64,000 nt of DNA, from contig NZ_JAHBDQ010000066.1 of the NCBI RefSeq assembly GCF_019956555.1, forward strand, positions 1-64,000, read 5' to 3'. A program made the position numbers and the translations under genes. The DNA is from Pseudomonas sp. A-RE-19. Its GTDB lineage: Bacteria > Pseudomonadota > Gammaproteobacteria > Pseudomonadales > Pseudomonadaceae. This document shows positions 35,686-43,819 of this stretch, in pieces. Position 1 is the stretch's first letter. Each line of letters starts with the position of its first letter. The notes below the pieces were generated by a model that was not told the DNA's origin, searched no databases, and saw only the letters and a program-made list of their open reading frames with translations.

Positions 35686-36551
35686 TGATCGCTGCCGCTC
35701 AGCTTTGGCAACCCTTCCACGAATTCGTGTTCATGCGCCGGGCGTTGCTCGGTGGTCTTGTTCTGGCGTGCAGCACCGCTCCACTTGGGGTGTTTCTGAT
35801 CCTGCGGCGCATGAGCCTGATTGGTGACGCGGTGGCTCACGGCATCTTGCCCGGTGCCGCATTGGGTTTCTGGCTCGCCGGTTTGAGCTTGCCAGCGCTG
35901 ACCATCGGCGGCCTCGGTGCCGGCCTGAGCATGGCCGGACTGGCCGCCTGGATCACCCGTCGCACCGGCCTGCGGGAAGACGCGAGCCTGGCCGCGATCT
36001 ACCCGATATCGCTGGCCAGCGGCGTGCTGATCCTCGGCATCGCCGGTAAGCGTCTGGACCTGTTGCACCTGTTGTTTGGCTCGGCGCTGGCGGTCGATGG
36101 TCCGACGTTGACCGGCATGCTTTGGGTCTCGGGCTTCAGCCTGATCGCCATGGCCCTCATCTACAAACCCCTGTTGCTGGACACCCTCGACCCGCTCTTT
36201 CTGCAAACCGTCAGCCGCCTCGGGCCACTGGCTCACGGAGTGTTTCTGACGCTGGTGGTGCTGAACCTGGTGATCGGTTTCCAGGCCATCGGCGCCCTGA
36301 TGGTGGTCGGCTTGATGATGTTGCCGGCCGCCGCTTCTCGCTTCTGGAGTCGCCGCTTGCCCGTACTGATCGCCATCGCCGCACTGCTCGGCTGCCTCTC
36401 GGTCTGGTTCGGCTTGTTGCTGTCGTTCTACTACTCGCTGCCCAGCGGTCCGGCGATCGTGCTGGTGGCTGGCGGTTTGTATCTGCTGTCCGTGGTGTTC
36501 GGTCCGGTGCACGGTTTGCTGCGCCGCCCGCCTTTGCTCACATCCCAATGA
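35685..36551 (+). CDS. metal ABC transporter permease (ZnuB-like)
   Basis: A 288-residue ABC-3 family permease with about eight membrane segments. Family signs are FLILRRMSLIGDAVAHGILPG near residue 42 and LVIGFQAIGALMVVGLMMLPAA near 195. The ATG at 35685 overlaps the ATPase stop; a TTG one codon earlier is less likely. It would form the inner-membrane channel for the adjacent ATPase and binding protein. Confidence 0.92.
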   Translation: MIAAAQLWQPFHEFVFMRRALLGGLVLACSTAPLGVFLILRRMSLIGDAVAHGILPGAALGFWLAGLSLPALTIGGLGAGLSMAGLAAWITRRTGLREDASLAAIYPISLASGVLILGIAGKRLDLLHLLFGSALAVDGPTLTGMLWVSGFSLIAMALIYKPLLLDTLDPLFLQTVSRLGPLAHGVFLTLVVLNLVIGFQAIGALMVVGLMMLPAAASRFWSRRLPVLIAIAALLGCLSVWFGLLLSFYYSLPSGPAIVLVAGGLYLLSVVFGPVHGLLRRPPLLTSQ

Positions 36552-36562
36552 GGTGTTGCCCG

Positions 36563-37438
36563 ATGCGCGCTTTACTCGTGCTGTTCAGTTTGATGCTGTC
36601 GATGTCGTTGTCTGCCGCGGAAAAACTCCAGGTAGTCACCAGCTTCAGCATCCTCGCCGACATGACCCATCAGGTCGGCGGCGATCACATTCAGATCACC
36701 AACATGGTTGGGCCGGATGCCGACGCCCATACCTACGAGCCCACTCCAGACGATGCAAAGGCACTGCTCAAAGCCAGACTGATTATCAAGAACGGGCTAG
36801 GTTTCGAGCCGTGGCTGGACCGTCTGGTGACCAGCACCGAGACCAAAGCACCGGTCATCAGCGCCAGCCACGGTGTCATTCCACGCTCGCTGGATGAAGA
36901 CGGCGAAACCATCCCGGACCCGCACGCCTGGCACAATCTGGCGAACACCGAGCTGTACATCAGCAACATCACCAAAGCGCTGATCGCCGCCGACCCTGCG
37001 AACAAAGCCGACTACGAACACAACAGCCAGGCCTACCTGAAAAAGATCTACGCCTTGCTCGCCGAGGCCAAAGCCAAGCTCGGTTCGCTGCCGCCGGGTA
37101 ATCGCAAAATCGTGACCTCTCATGACGCCTTCGGTTATCTCGGTCAGGCTTACGGCATCGACTTCATGGCACCTCAAGGACTGTCCACCGATCGCGAACC
37201 GTCGGCCGCCGAAGTCGCTGCGCTGATCACTCAGATCCGCCAGGCCAAGGTCAAAGCGGTGTTCATGGAAAACATCAAGGACGCACGCCTGCTCAAGCAA
37301 ATCGCCGATGAAAGCGGCGCGCATATCGGCGGCACACTGTACTCCGATGCCCTCGCGGAGACCGGCCCGGCCAGCACGTTCGCCGGGTTGTTCGAATACA
37401 ACCTCAACACTTTGTACGACGCGTTGAGCAAGCCATGA
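36563..37438 (+). CDS. metal ABC transporter periplasmic binding protein (ZnuA/PsaA-like)
   Basis: A 291-residue cluster A-I binding protein with a signal peptide ending LSAAEKL. Likely metal ligands are the His in DADAHTYEPTPDD, the first His of DPHAWHN, the His in TSHDAFGY and the Asp in LYSDAL. The His-rich loop common in ZnuA is absent; a short acidic stretch (DEDGETIPDP) replaces it. Zinc is the likely substrate from context, but manganese cannot be excluded. GAGG lies ten bases before the ATG; the frame is open far upstream inside the permease gene without meaning. Confidence 0.92.
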   Translation: MRALLVLFSLMLSMSLSAAEKLQVVTSFSILADMTHQVGGDHIQITNMVGPDADAHTYEPTPDDAKALLKARLIIKNGLGFEPWLDRLVTSTETKAPVISASHGVIPRSLDEDGETIPDPHAWHNLANTELYISNITKALIAADPANKADYEHNSQAYLKKIYALLAEAKAKLGSLPPGNRKIVTSHDAFGYLGQAYGIDFMAPQGLSTDREPSAAEVAALITQIRQAKVKAVFMENIKDARLLKQIADESGAHIGGTLYSDALAETGPASTFAGLFEYNLNTLYDALSKP

Positions 37439-37995
37439 TCCGCAAGAATCCTTCGGGCGATCTGCCGTCGATTGCAGAGTCGGCGTACGTGGATAAAACC
37501 GCCATCATCTGCGGCAAAGTGGTGATTGGCGAGAACGTGTTCGTCGGTCCGTACGCGGTGATTCGCGCCGATGAAGTGGATGATTCCGGTGAGATGGAAG
37601 CGATCACCATCGGAGCCAATTCGAACATTCAGGACGGCGTGGTGATTCACTCCAAGTCCGGTGCGGCGGTGACCATCGGCGAGTTCAGCTCCATCGCCCA
37701 CCGCTCCATCGTGCATGGCCCCTGCACCGTTGGTAACCGTGTGTTCATCGGGTTCAACAGCGTGCTGTTCAACTGCGCCGTGGGCGACGGTTGCGTGGTG
37801 CGGCACAACTCGGTGGTCGACGGTCGTGACCTGCCTGAGGACTTCTATGTGCCCTCCACCACGCGCATCGGTCCCAATACCGACCTGTCGCAGTTCCCAC
37901 CGGTAAGTGTCAGCGCCTCGGAGTTTTCCGAAGACGTGGCGCGCACCAACGTCGATTTGGTGCGGGGCTATAAAGCCCTGCAAAACGAGTTCTGA
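37435..37995 (+). CDS. gamma-class carbonic anhydrase family protein
   Basis: A 186-residue left-handed beta-helix protein of the gamma carbonic anhydrase family. The hexapeptide-repeat pattern runs throughout. The three metal histidines appear kept: His72, His89 and His94 (IAHRSIVHG). Such enzymes can use iron or cobalt in place of zinc, which would fit zinc sparing. It overlaps the binding-protein stop by ATGA and precedes the dihydroorotase by two bases. The same pairing with pyrQ is known at the P. aeruginosa Zur locus. Confidence 0.9.
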   Translation: MIRKNPSGDLPSIAESAYVDKTAIICGKVVIGENVFVGPYAVIRADEVDDSGEMEAITIGANSNIQDGVVIHSKSGAAVTIGEFSSIAHRSIVHGPCTVGNRVFIGFNSVLFNCAVGDGCVVRHNSVVDGRDLPEDFYVPSTTRIGPNTDLSQFPPVSVSASEFSEDVARTNVDLVRGYKALQNEF

Positions 37996-37997
37996 CC

Positions 37998-39335
37998 ATG
38001 AGCAGCGTGCTGATTCGCAACGCCCGGTTGGTCAATGAAGGTCGTGAATTCGACGGCGATCTGCTGGTGAGCCACGGTCGCATCGTCAAGATCGCCAGCA
38101 GCATCGAAGGCGAAACGGCCACCGTGGAAATCGACGCCAACGGTCAATGGCTGCTGCCGGGCATGATTGATGACCAGGTACATTTCCGCGATCCAGGAGC
38201 ACCGGACAAAGGCAGCTTTCACACCGAATCCCGTGCGGCAGTGGCCGGCGGTATCACCAGTTTCATGGACATGCCCAACACCTCCCCGGCCACCCTGACC
38301 CTCGCCGCGCTGGCCGACAAGAAACGTCGAGCAGCGACCCGTTCAGTGGCCAATTACGGTTTTCATTTCGGCGTGAGCAACGACAATCTCGACACCGTCG
38401 CCGCGCTCAATCCTTGCGAGGTGGCCGGCGTCAAAGTGTTCATGGGCGCCTCCACCGGCAACATGCTGGTGGACGATCCACGGATTCTCGAACGGCTATT
38501 CGCCGAGGTGCCGACCCTTCTTTTGGCCCACTGTGAACACACACCCAGCATCGAAGCCAATGCCGCGAACCTGCGAGAGCTGTTCGGCGAGCACCTTCCG
38601 CCCGCTGCTCACCCGCTGATCCGCAACGCCGAAGCGTGCTTTCGCTCCTCCTCAATGGCCGTTGATCTGGCCAAGCGACACGGCACCCGACTGCACGTTT
38701 TACACTTGACCACTGCCCGTGAGCTGGCACTGTTTGAAGACCAGCCGCTGGCACAGAAGCGCATCACCGCCGAGGTCTGTCTGCATCACTTGCTGTTCGA
38801 CGATCGCGACTACCCGAGCCTTGGCAACCTGATCAAGTGCAACCCGGCGATCAAGACCCAGGCCGACCGCGACGCCTTGCGCAAAGCGCTGTTGAGCAAT
38901 CGACTGGATGTGATCGGCAGTGATCACGCGCCTCATACCTGGGCCGAAAAGCAGCGGCCCTACCATCAGGCGCCGTCCGGTTTGCCGTTGGTGCAACACG
39001 CCCTGCCCGCGTTGCTGGAGCTGGTGTGCGATGAGATATTGCCGATCACCACCCTCGTGGCCAAGACCAGTCACCGGGTCGCCGATCTGTTTGCCATCCC
39101 CGACCGCGGCTACCTGCGCGAAGGCTATTGGGCCGACCTGGCATTGATCAAAGCCGAGCCCGCTGGGGTTGCCGTTTCCCGGCAACCGATCCTCTCGCGA
39201 TGCGGCTGGACGCCCTTCGCCCGGCACCGCTTTCGCCACAGTGTCAGCACCACGGTCGTGTCGGGGCAAATTGCCTGGCATGACAAACGTCTAAATGAGA
39301 ACTGCCAGGGTTTACCCCTGCGGTTCATGCGCTAA
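37998..39335 (+). CDS. pyrQ: second dihydroorotase PyrQ (PyrC2-like)
   Basis: A 445-residue amidohydrolase converting carbamoyl-aspartate to dihydroorotate in pyrimidine synthesis. The metal-site motif, usually HxH, reads DDQVHFRDPG, so the first His is Gln60 and His62 is kept. Other family residues remain: the Lys of GVKVFMGAST, LAHCEH, VLHLTTA and the Asp in IGSDHAPH. A backup enzyme with changed metal need fits its place in a Zur operon. It begins two bases after the carbonic anhydrase gene. Confidence 0.92.
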   Translation: MSSVLIRNARLVNEGREFDGDLLVSHGRIVKIASSIEGETATVEIDANGQWLLPGMIDDQVHFRDPGAPDKGSFHTESRAAVAGGITSFMDMPNTSPATLTLAALADKKRRAATRSVANYGFHFGVSNDNLDTVAALNPCEVAGVKVFMGASTGNMLVDDPRILERLFAEVPTLLLAHCEHTPSIEANAANLRELFGEHLPPAAHPLIRNAEACFRSSSMAVDLAKRHGTRLHVLHLTTARELALFEDQPLAQKRITAEVCLHHLLFDDRDYPSLGNLIKCNPAIKTQADRDALRKALLSNRLDVIGSDHAPHTWAEKQRPYHQAPSGLPLVQHALPALLELVCDEILPITTLVAKTSHRVADLFAIPDRGYLREGYWADLALIKAEPAGVAVSRQPILSRCGWTPFARHRFRHSVSTTVVSGQIAWHDKRLNENCQGLPLRFMR

Positions 39336-39368
39336 CGCACGTTTAGAAAGCCTTTGAGAATACCGATC

Positions 39369-40271
39369 ATGATCCATATAACCCTGCCCGATGGTTCATT
39401 GCGTGAGTACGATCAGCCGCTGTCTGTGTATGAAGTGGCTGCAAGTATCAGTCTCGGGTTGGCTAACGCGGCGGTGGCCGGTCGGGTCGACGGCGTGTTG
39501 GTGGACTGTGGGTTCCTGATCAAGGGCGATGCCCGGGTGAGCATCGTCACACCCCAGGAACCCGACGGGCTGGAGATCCTTCGTCGTTCCTGCGCGCTGA
39601 TGCTGGCGATGGCCGTCAAGCAACTCCATCCGAATGTGCAGTTGGGGGCAGGATCGTCGCTGGGTGATGGCTTCTTTTATGAGTTTGCTTTCCAGCGCTC
39701 TTTAACCCTGGCCGAGCTGCCCCTGATTGAAGCGCGCATGCGTGCACTGGCGGCGACCAACCACTCGATCCGCCGGGAAACAGCTCCCCAGATGACGTCA
39801 ACCGAACGGTTATCGCTGTATCGCCTGGGGGATTTTGAAAGCTTTGCTGCAGGCCCGCATGTTCCCACTACCAAGCTGTTGCAGGCCTTCGCTCTGGATC
39901 ACATCAGCGGCGCATTGCAGCAACGGATCTACGGCACATGCTGGTCCAGCCAACAGGAGCTGGACACTTGGCGAGCGCCGCCACAGGTGATGGTCGTGAA
40001 CATCGATGAACGTCAGACCGGTTATGCGCACTCGGTGACCGAAGCGCTACGCCGCCGCGGACTGCGCGCCAACTCGGACCTGCGTCACGAGAAAATCAGC
40101 CACAAAATTCGCCAGCACAGCCAGAAAGTGCCGTATCTGTTGGTGGTGGGAGAGAAGGAAAAGCACGGCGGATTTGTCAGCATGCGCAGCGGCAGTGGAG
40201 AGGATTTCGGGGAGAAAGGGATTGAGGCGGTGTGTGAATTGTTGGGTCCACCGAAGACTGGAGGCGTCTGA
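39369..40271 (+). CDS. ThrRS-derived protein lacking the catalytic core
   Basis: A 300-residue fragment-like paralogue of threonyl-tRNA synthetase. Residues 1-62 are the TGS domain, about 65-200 the N2 editing domain, and about 203-292 the anticodon-binding domain (APPQVMVVNI, DLRHEKISHKIRQH). The whole class-II aminoacylation core between them, about 300 residues and including the zinc site, is absent. Editing residues are also lost: His73 is Arg, His77 is Leu and Cys182 is Ala; only the His of GPHVP stays. The frame is clean, so it is not simple decay. It is the last gene of the Zur operon, 33 bases after pyrQ. It could bind tRNA-Thr or the thrS leader; its role is unknown. Confidence 0.88.
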   Translation: MIHITLPDGSLREYDQPLSVYEVAASISLGLANAAVAGRVDGVLVDCGFLIKGDARVSIVTPQEPDGLEILRRSCALMLAMAVKQLHPNVQLGAGSSLGDGFFYEFAFQRSLTLAELPLIEARMRALAATNHSIRRETAPQMTSTERLSLYRLGDFESFAAGPHVPTTKLLQAFALDHISGALQQRIYGTCWSSQQELDTWRAPPQVMVVNIDERQTGYAHSVTEALRRRGLRANSDLRHEKISHKIRQHSQKVPYLLVVGEKEKHGGFVSMRSGSGEDFGEKGIEAVCELLGPPKTGGV

Positions 40272-40281
40272 GCGAATGCCT

Positions 40282-40344
40282 TCGCGAGCAGGCTCGCTCC
40301 CACAGGGATCGCGTATGACCTTGTGGGAGCGAGCCTGCTCGCGA
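40282..40344. repeat. REPIN-type inverted repeat
   Basis: TCGCGAGCAGGCTCGCTCCC and its complement form arms at 40282-40304 and 40322-40344 with a 17-base loop. It closes the folE2 operon and lies between convergent genes. Confidence 0.9.
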
Positions 40345-40348
40345 TGCT

Positions 40349-40870
40349 TTAGGCCCGTGGCTTAACGGTCCCGCAATCCTGTCCCAGCCACACAGCGCGG
40401 GTATCCAGGCTACCCTTCTGCTGAATCCCGGTGGCGTTGAAGGTGCCGTTGACCTTGGTGGTGAACTCACGATCACTCATAAAAGTGGCGACTCCGGTGC
40501 CCTGGGCTTTCGGACAGCTGAAACGGAATTTCCACTGGTTGCCGGTACGTTCGGTGATTTGCTGCTTGCAGCCCGATTGCGGATCCGTCAGTGGAATGTT
40601 GTCGCTCTTCACCTGCTCAGGCGTCAGGCACGCCCGAATCCCTTTGCCACCCATGGTGATGCCCTGCTTCTCCAGCTGCGCGCGCTGTTCAGGGGTCATC
40701 TGACTCTGTATCTGGCCGAGAATCAGCTGCAGATCGGGCAGGTTCTGTTCATCGACCTTCATGTTGCTTGAGGTCAATTCCCACAAACCCGGTTGCAGCA
40801 TCTGTGCCTGAGCGGCCCCAGGAAGTGCCAAACCAAACGCCATGGCCAAACCCAGCAGACGAACGTTCAT
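40349..40870 (-). CDS. DUF3617-family exported protein
   Basis: A 173-residue protein with a signal peptide (RLLGLAMAFGLALPGAAQAQ) and the DUF3617 opening LQPGLWELTSSN. A Gln-rich middle (LILGQIQSQMTPEQRAQLE) and three cysteines (ACLTPEQ, GCKQQ, FSCPKA) are visible. The family is a lipocalin-like periplasmic group of unknown role. The ATG at 40870 has AGGAG upstream and gives a proper signal peptide. Confidence 0.85.
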   Translation of the reverse strand: MNVRLLGLAMAFGLALPGAAQAQMLQPGLWELTSSNMKVDEQNLPDLQLILGQIQSQMTPEQRAQLEKQGITMGGKGIRACLTPEQVKSDNIPLTDPQSGCKQQITERTGNQWKFRFSCPKAQGTGVATFMSDREFTTKVNGTFNATGIQQKGSLDTRAVWLGQDCGTVKPRA

Positions 40871-41001
40871 CGAGTAACTCCTGATCATTAGTGGCCGTTA
40901 GACGTCAGCCAGGGGCTTCGGTTCATGGGCCAATTAAATAGCGACATTCTGCACGGAACATGGTCTTTTAAGCATTGAATCTTCAGGAGCAAGGCTGCCC
41001 C

Positions 41002-42441
41002 ATGGATTATTTTGGACCGCATGTTTTCGGTTATCTGATCGCTCTGCTGCACACGCTGGGCTTGTTCGCCGCCATTCATGCCGTATTGACCGTTCGGACC
41101 GCTCAGGGCTCGATCGCCTGGGCGCTGTCTCTGCTGTTCATTCCTTATCTCACGCTCGTCCCCTATCTGGTCTTCGGTCGCAGCACCTTCGATGGCTACA
41201 TCAAGGCCCGGCGGCAAGCCAACGAGGAAATGCGCAAGGCAATCTCCGAGTTGAACTGGCGCCCTTGGGTAGAAGAGGCGCTGGCCGCTCGCGCTTCCAG
41301 CGCTTACGCGTCCCTGAGGGCCATGCCGAAGTTAGGGCGCATGCCGTGTCTGGCGAATAACGAAGTGCGCTTGTTGATCGATGGCCAGGCCACCTTCGAG
41401 GCGATTTTCGAAGCCATCAGCCAGGCCCGCGAAGCGGTGCTGATCCAGTTTTTCATTATCCACGACGATCGTCTCGGCCAACGCCTGCAAACCCTGCTGA
41501 TGAAGAAAGCGGCCGAGGGCGTGGCCATTTACCTGCTCTACGACCGCATCGGCAGCCACTCCCTGCCCCACGGCTATGTGCAACCGTTGCGTGATGCCGG
41601 CATCGAGGTCAAAGCCTTCGCCACCCGCAGCGGCTGGCTCAACCGCTTTCAGGTCAATTTCCGCAACCACCGAAAAATCGTGGTGGTCGACGGGATTGTC
41701 GGATTTGTCGGCGGGCTCAACGTCGGCGACGAATACATGGGCGAGAAACCGCCCCTGGCGCCATGGCGCGACACTCACGTGCAAGTACGTGGACCGGTGG
41801 TGGCCAGCATGCAGGAGTCCTTCGCCGAAGACTGGTTCTGGGCAGCCCGTTCGCTACCGCCGTTGATCCTGCCGGATGCATATCCGGACGACGGCGTGCT
41901 CTGCCAATTGCTGGCTAGCGGCCCGGCAGACGCCTATGAAACCTGTTCGCTGTTCTTCGTTGAAGCCATCCATGCGGCGGCGGAACGGGTGTGGATCACC
42001 AGCCCTTACTTCATCCCCGACGAAGCGGTATTCGCCGCGTTGCGACTGGCGGTGCTGCGCGGTGTGGATGTGCGGATTCTGCTGCCGTCGCGACCGGATC
42101 ACCGGATCGTCTATGCCGCTTCCAGCCTTTATGCCTTTGAAGCGGTACGCGCCGGAGTGCGCTTGTTCCGTTATCAACCCGGGTTCATGCATCAGAAAGT
42201 AGTGCTGATCGACAGCGAAATCAGCGCCATTGGCAGCGCCAATATGGACAACCGTTCGTTCCGGCTGAATTTCGAAGTGATGTTGCTGACGGTCGACAGC
42301 GCGTTTGCCGCGCAAGTGGAACAGATGCTTAACGATGACTTTGCCCAGGCTCATGAAATCGCCAAAGAAGAAGGCCGGGAGACCCGCCGCCTGCAACAGG
42401 TCGGCATGCGGATCGCCCGGCTGATTTCACCGATTCTCTAA
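41002..42441 (+). CDS. cls: cardiolipin synthase (phospholipase D family)
   Basis: A 479-residue ClsA-type enzyme that joins two phosphatidylglycerols to make cardiolipin at the inner membrane. Two N-terminal membrane segments lie in residues 5-60. The two HKD motifs are FRNHRKIVVVDG near 225 and FMHQKVVLIDS near 400, each followed by the conserved GSANMDNRS-like turn or its counterpart. The ATG at 41002 is preferred to a TTG at 40975. It is convergent with cfa, their last four bases overlapping. It breaks the run of zinc-related genes and may be unrelated to them. Confidence 0.94.
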   Translation: MDYFGPHVFGYLIALLHTLGLFAAIHAVLTVRTAQGSIAWALSLLFIPYLTLVPYLVFGRSTFDGYIKARRQANEEMRKAISELNWRPWVEEALAARASSAYASLRAMPKLGRMPCLANNEVRLLIDGQATFEAIFEAISQAREAVLIQFFIIHDDRLGQRLQTLLMKKAAEGVAIYLLYDRIGSHSLPHGYVQPLRDAGIEVKAFATRSGWLNRFQVNFRNHRKIVVVDGIVGFVGGLNVGDEYMGEKPPLAPWRDTHVQVRGPVVASMQESFAEDWFWAARSLPPLILPDAYPDDGVLCQLLASGPADAYETCSLFFVEAIHAAAERVWITSPYFIPDEAVFAALRLAVLRGVDVRILLPSRPDHRIVYAASSLYAFEAVRAGVRLFRYQPGFMHQKVVLIDSEISAIGSANMDNRSFRLNFEVMLLTVDSAFAAQVEQMLNDDFAQAHEIAKEEGRETRRLQQVGMRIARLISPIL

Positions 42442-43622
42442 TTGTAAATATCGTCGCGGGTCCAGGGCAGTTCATGGCTGCCATCGGGATGGGTCTTCAC
42501 CGCAAGGATTTGATGCAGGTTGATCCAGCCTCTGGCGAAGGCATAGGCGCACCCCGCCAGGTACAGCCGCCAGATCCGTAGAGCCTGATCCGGCACCAGT
42601 TTGCCGGCGGCTTCCAGATTGTCTTCCAGGCGTTCGCTCCAGTGGTCCAGGGTTCGCGCGTAATGCAGGCGCAGACTCTCGACATCGACGATCTCCAGCC
42701 CCGCGTCGCTGATCTCGGCCGAGATCATCGACAGATGCGGCAGCTCGCCGTTGGGGAACACGTACTTCTCGATGAACTCACCGGCACCGCGCCCGACCGG
42801 ACGACCGTCGATGTGTTTGGCGGTGATCCCGTGGTTCATCACCAGGCCACCCTCTTTCACCGCGCCGAACAAGGTTTTGCAGTACTCGGCCAGATTGGCG
42901 TGGCCAACGTGTTCGAACATGCCGACGCTGACCACCTTGTCGAAACGCCCATCCTGAGGCAGATCGCGGTAATCGAGCAGTTGCAGCTCGACCTGATCCT
43001 CCAGGCCTTCGGCTTTCACCCGTTCGCGGGCCAGTGCCAATTGCTCCTTACTGAGCGTGATCCCGAACACCTTCACGCCGAACTCCCGAGCCGCATACCG
43101 CGCCAATCCGCCCCAGCCGCAACCGACATCCAGCAGATATTCGCCTGGCTGTAACCGTAGCTTGCGACACAAGTGGCGAAACTTGGCCTGTTGGGCTTGC
43201 TCGAGGGTTTCACTGCCGGTCTCGAAGTAGGCACAGGAATACGCCATGTCGCTGTCGAGCCACAGTTGGTAAAACGCGTTGGAGAGGTCGTAGTGGTAGG
43301 AGATGGCCTTGGCGTCGGTTTCCTTGTCGTGAACCGAGCGCACCGGTTGTTCATCTTCGTCCTCGTTGATCAGCGCCTGACTCCATTCATCGCAGACACG
43401 AATCACGTCGCTGATGGAGCCTTCCAGCTCCAGCCTGCCTTCGACAAACGCCGCCCCCAGCGCGTCGAGGCTTGGATGGGTGAATTGGGTAACCATGTGT
43501 GGGTCCTTGACCACAATGGTGACGCTGGGCGTCGGCCCCAGATTGAACTCATGGCCGTCCCACAGTCGCAAGCGAAGCGGTAATTGCAGATTCTGTAAGG
43601 CCGGTGGAAGTTGCGCGAGCAT
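42438..43622 (-). CDS. cfa: cyclopropane-fatty-acyl-phospholipid synthase
   Basis: A 394-residue SAM-dependent enzyme that adds a methylene bridge to unsaturated fatty acids in membrane lipids, usually in stationary phase or under acid stress. The SAM site is LLDVGCGWGGLARYAA near residue 165. Family segments are YSCAYFETGSETLEQAQ and ISAEISDAG. The ATG at 43622 has AAGGGGGA upstream; the ORF extends nine codons further without a site. The two lipid-modifying genes, cls and cfa, are convergent. Confidence 0.92.
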   Translation of the reverse strand: MLAQLPPALQNLQLPLRLRLWDGHEFNLGPTPSVTIVVKDPHMVTQFTHPSLDALGAAFVEGRLELEGSISDVIRVCDEWSQALINEDEDEQPVRSVHDKETDAKAISYHYDLSNAFYQLWLDSDMAYSCAYFETGSETLEQAQQAKFRHLCRKLRLQPGEYLLDVGCGWGGLARYAAREFGVKVFGITLSKEQLALARERVKAEGLEDQVELQLLDYRDLPQDGRFDKVVSVGMFEHVGHANLAEYCKTLFGAVKEGGLVMNHGITAKHIDGRPVGRGAGEFIEKYVFPNGELPHLSMISAEISDAGLEIVDVESLRLHYARTLDHWSERLEDNLEAAGKLVPDQALRIWRLYLAGCAYAFARGWINLHQILAVKTHPDGSHELPWTRDDIYN

Positions 43623-43819
43623 GAAAAGTCCCCCTTGTTCAGACGTCAAATCTGAGGGTAGACCATCCTTGAAAAATAGCAGGCTACCGATTTAATAGCC
43701 TTTTTCTATTCCTGATGTTGCCACCAACGGTGAAGCCAAGTAGCGGGCGACCGTTGAAAATGATCGCCTTACCCTAGATGACTACAAACCCGACACACAG
43801 TTCTGAAAGTTGTAGGCGC

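Noticed and set aside
36122..36562. In-frame upstream extension of the metal-binding protein gene
   Set aside because: The added 147 codons lie in another frame of the permease gene; a signal peptide and ribosome site support the start at 36563.
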